From assembly GCF_028649595.1 (NCBI RefSeq), contig NZ_JAQSLK010000001.1, forward strand, positions 451,764-515,763: a stretch of DNA of 64,000 bases, in the 5' to 3' direction. Source of the stretch: Campylobacter magnus. Its GTDB lineage: Bacteria > Campylobacterota > Campylobacteria > Campylobacterales > Campylobacteraceae. A model generated the notes under the pieces. That model saw nothing but the letters and a program-made list of their open reading frames with translations. It was not told the origin of the DNA and did no database searches. Position numbers and translations under genes: made by a program. Of this stretch, positions 61,879-64,000 are shown piece by piece (within the stretch, counting starts at the first letter, position 1; each line of letters begins with the position of its first letter).

Positions 61879-62646
61879 TTAAAAAGACGGAATAACTGCG
61901 CCTTTGTATTTTTCATTGATAAATTTTTTCACTTCATCACTTAAAATTGCGTTTTTAAGAGCGTTTGCTTTTTTACCATAGACTTCATCAGCACGCACTA
62001 CTACGATATTTGAGTAAGGGTTATTTATACCATCTTCGCTGATTATAGAATCACTTTTTGGATTTAAATTAGCATTTAAAGCAAAGTTTGAGTTGATAAC
62101 AGCTAGGCTCACTTCATCCAAAGCGCGTGGCAGGGTCGCTCCCTCAAGCTCTACAAATTTTAGATTTTTTGGATTTTTAGTGATATCCATAGGCGTGCGG
62201 AGTTTAACCTTTGTATCAAGCTCGATTAGACCATTTTTTGCTAGCAAATCAAGCGCACGGCTTTCGTTTGTAGGGTCATTTGGAATAGCAATTTTATCAC
62301 CATCTTTTAGTTCAGCAAGGCTTTTTATGCTCTTACTATACGCCCCCATTGGCTCTAAATGAACTCCAAAAACAGGCTCTAAGCGAGTGCCATTCATCGC
62401 ATTAAACTCACGCAAATACGGCTCGTGTTGCATAAAGTTCGCATCCAAATCCTTATCTGCTAAGGCTTTATTTGGTAGGACATAGTCGTTAAAGACCTTG
62501 ATTTCAAGCTCATATCCTTGCGCCTCTAATGAAGCTTTTGCCACCTCTAAAATCTCAGCATGTGGCACAGGTGTAGCACCGATAACGATTTTCTCGCCCA
62601 TTAGCACGCTAGCTAAAACTAGACTTGAGAGTAGAATTTTTTTCAT
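61879..62646 (-). CDS. metQ: Methionine ABC transporter substrate-binding protein MetQ
   Basis: Periplasmic methionine-binding protein, 255 residues, with signal peptide MKKILLSSLVLASVLMGE. There is no lipobox cysteine, unlike many MetQ lipoproteins. Family blocks are IGATPVPHAEIL, NDYVLPNKALADKDLDANFMQHEPYL and IPNDPTNESRALDLL. The ATPase and permease genes are not next to it, and it sits between the sensor kinase and aspB. Confidence 0.9.
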   Translation of the reverse strand: MKKILLSSLVLASVLMGEKIVIGATPVPHAEILEVAKASLEAQGYELEIKVFNDYVLPNKALADKDLDANFMQHEPYLREFNAMNGTRLEPVFGVHLEPMGAYSKSIKSLAELKDGDKIAIPNDPTNESRALDLLAKNGLIELDTKVKLRTPMDITKNPKNLKFVELEGATLPRALDEVSLAVINSNFALNANLNPKSDSIISEDGINNPYSNIVVVRADEVYGKKANALKNAILSDEVKKFINEKYKGAVIPSF

Positions 62647-62654
62647 GTGTTCTC

Positions 62655-63896
62655 CTAAGGTTTGAATTTTACTTTGAAAATATTTTTGCCATTTTCATGC
62701 TCGTATTCTAGCATAAAATTATGAGCTTTTAGTATATTTTCTACAATATATAACCCAAGACCAAAGCTGTTTTTGGCATTTCCATCTTTTGTAAAAGGCT
62801 GAGTGTAGTAGCTAAGCTCGTTTTTAAGGGGCTCACCACTAGTTATAAAGCAAATATCATTGCTGTTAATCTCTACTAAAACCTTGTGGTCGCTAGCATA
62901 TTTTATACCATTGTCAATGATGTTTTTAAAAGCCACGCTGATTAGTTTTTCATCAGCTTTGATGAATATATCATCATTTTCTTTGATTTCTACAGCCCCA
63001 CTTTCTGCCATTGCGATATCTAGGGCTTTGGTGATTGTTGTTTTTAAAGGAATTCTAGATTTTTCTACATTTTGTAGTTTTGAACTAGCCCGCTCTATGA
63101 GCGCAAACTCGTTTATTAGGCTCTCTAAGCGCACAAAAACGCTAATTAAGCGTTCTTGGTATTTGTTTTGTGGCAGCATTTCAGCTGTGATACGACCTTT
63201 GGTAATTGGCGTTTTTAGCTCGTGCATTATATTTCGCAAAAACAGCGCACGATTGTGATTTAAAAGCTTGATTTGACGCACAGCATCATAAAAGGCATCT
63301 GCAACCTGAGAAATCTCATCAGTGCCAGTAGCGACATTATCAATCTCCAAATCACCACCAGCAAATTTTTTAATCTGCCTTTTTAGGCGGCGAAGTGGCT
63401 TTAGCTTGCGGATTATAAAAATATAAACAGCCAAAAGCACCAAGAAAACTAGCGAAAATATCAGTGTAATCACATCATAGCGGTATGCTTGAAACTTATC
63501 ATCATAAAGCACGATTATATCATCATTATTAGAAATAAGTCGCAGATAATTATTGTTATTAAAGGTTAAAATTGCACTTTTGCCGATTTCTTGTTCTTGT
63601 TCTTCGATGATTTGAGCGTTATCTATGATCTTTTTTATTAGAGTATCATCAAGTATTTGAGGCATCTCAAAGCCCTTGATTTGAGCCTCGTATTCATTGT
63701 CGCTGATAATACCACTGTATTTTAGTAAGGTTAGACGAGATACGACTGAGTATTTGGTGTTTAACTCTCTGGTGTAGTTTTGTTTATCGTATTCTTTTAG
63801 CCACAAATAAGCCAAAAAAATCCCAGATGAGCCAAGCATAAAAATAAAAGTAATAGAATAAAATATAGATGAGAATTTCATAAATTTAGATATCAA
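62655..63896 (-). CDS. ArsS-like sensor histidine kinase without adjacent regulator
   Basis: A 413-residue two-component sensor. Two membrane helices (near 8-30 and 143-163) enclose a periplasmic domain of about 110 residues. HAMP follows, then the H-box LFLRNIMHELKTPITKGRI (His near residue 225), N-box FKNIIDNGIKYASD and G-box SFGLGLYIVENIL. It resembles ArsS, the acid-responsive sensor of Helicobacter and Campylobacter. No response regulator is adjacent: 5S rRNA is upstream and metQ eight bases downstream. A palindrome inside the gene encodes SRIPL. Confidence 0.85.
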   Translation of the reverse strand: MISKFMKFSSIFYSITFIFMLGSSGIFLAYLWLKEYDKQNYTRELNTKYSVVSRLTLLKYSGIISDNEYEAQIKGFEMPQILDDTLIKKIIDNAQIIEEQEQEIGKSAILTFNNNNYLRLISNNDDIIVLYDDKFQAYRYDVITLIFSLVFLVLLAVYIFIIRKLKPLRRLKRQIKKFAGGDLEIDNVATGTDEISQVADAFYDAVRQIKLLNHNRALFLRNIMHELKTPITKGRITAEMLPQNKYQERLISVFVRLESLINEFALIERASSKLQNVEKSRIPLKTTITKALDIAMAESGAVEIKENDDIFIKADEKLISVAFKNIIDNGIKYASDHKVLVEINSNDICFITSGEPLKNELSYYTQPFTKDGNAKNSFGLGLYIVENILKAHNFMLEYEHENGKNIFKVKFKP

Positions 63897-63909
63897 AGAG
63901 TATTTTTAA

Positions 63910-64000
63910 CAAAGCTCGCAGCGACCTACTTTTCCAGTCCCAGTAAGAGATAGTATCATCAGCCATGACGAGCTTAGCTTCTTGGTTCGAGATGGAGCAA
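63910..64000 (-). rRNA. rrf: 5S ribosomal RNA, 3' part (cut by window edge)
   Basis: The minus strand reads CATCTCGAACCAAGAAGCTAA, then GCTGATGATACTATCTCTTAC and ends GTAGGTCGCTGCGAGCTTTG, the typical core and 3' strand of 5S rRNA. The 5' part lies beyond the window, so an rRNA operon ends here, transcribed leftward toward the sensor kinase. The exact 3' end is estimated. Confidence 0.9.

Overview
The window looks like a chromosomal segment from a Campylobacter-like member of the Campylobacterota. Supporting signs are a tandem dynamin-like pair, a DsbI-type DsbB homologue, a futalosine-pathway MqnE, a split-type pyruvate carboxylase A subunit, a CopP/CopA copper pair, an ArsS-like sensor kinase, and the local orders lon-bamD and alaS...maf. 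The genes are dense and AT-rich, most start with ATG behind purine-rich Shine-Dalgarno sites, and many sit in overlapping operons. No tRNA, insertion sequence, integrase or CRISPR array was seen. The only stable RNA gene is the 3' part of a 5S rRNA at the right edge.

Layout. 1-6485: lon (5' part), bamD, alaS, two unknown envelope proteins and maf. 6747-11172: a dynamin-like GTPase pair translationally coupled to an intact dsbI. 11404-13748: a secreted unknown, a 35-residue membrane peptide, a cyclophilin and yebC. 13872-18121: copper handling (copP, copA), then an ArsR-controlled permease/thioredoxin-fold pair with shared operators. 18299-19690: a dicarboxylate/amino-acid symporter. 19884-21512: a MerR-type operon (35-aa peptide, exported CMD-family protein with a G8 tract, MerR regulator, cyclophilin-like protein). 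21530-26682: a defence cluster (RloB, RloA, single-chain type IIG restriction-modification enzyme). 26805-28574: a Tat-exported alcohol dehydrogenase under a promoter identical to the MerR operon's, then an MdaB-like quinone reductase. 28621-30360: a segment bounded by perfect 97-bp inverted repeats, holding a dead dsbI copy and an orphan repeat protein. 30397-35667: an MFS transporter and three tandem glycosyltransferases with near-identical C-terminal halves. 35681-40837: trpG, D, F, an unknown membrane gene, trpB and trpA. 40899-50250: ribD, mnmA, a pseudopilin, a GT-C-like membrane protein, an MFS transporter, a Sel1/Hcp-like protein, a phosphoribosyltransferase and a CPA1 antiporter. 50646-56073: mqnE, a catalytically degenerate GlnD-like protein and glmS. 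56232-64000: a frameshifted zinc-ribbon membrane protein, groESL under CIRCE, pycA, aspB, metQ, the sensor kinase and 5S rRNA.

The most striking signal is not a gene. Almost every intergenic gap is packed with copies of a short perfect palindrome, GGAATTCTAGAATTCC, and truncated variants. Some copies lie inside genes, where they encode peptides such as NSRIP, and some clearly form intrinsic terminators (groESL, rloB). Other repeat families are mixed in: TTTTGGAATTCCAAAA, a G5-TTA-G5 element, and GTCATTGCGAG/GCAATCTC hairpins. This resembles the highly iterated palindromes of cyanobacteria or the Rickettsia palindromic elements, but with a different sequence.

Several genes carry single-base lesions at short homopolymers (permease, zinc-ribbon protein, dsbI copy) or an early amber codon (Sel1 protein, dsbI copy). 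These could be real decay, phase variation or sequencing error; the sequence alone does not decide.
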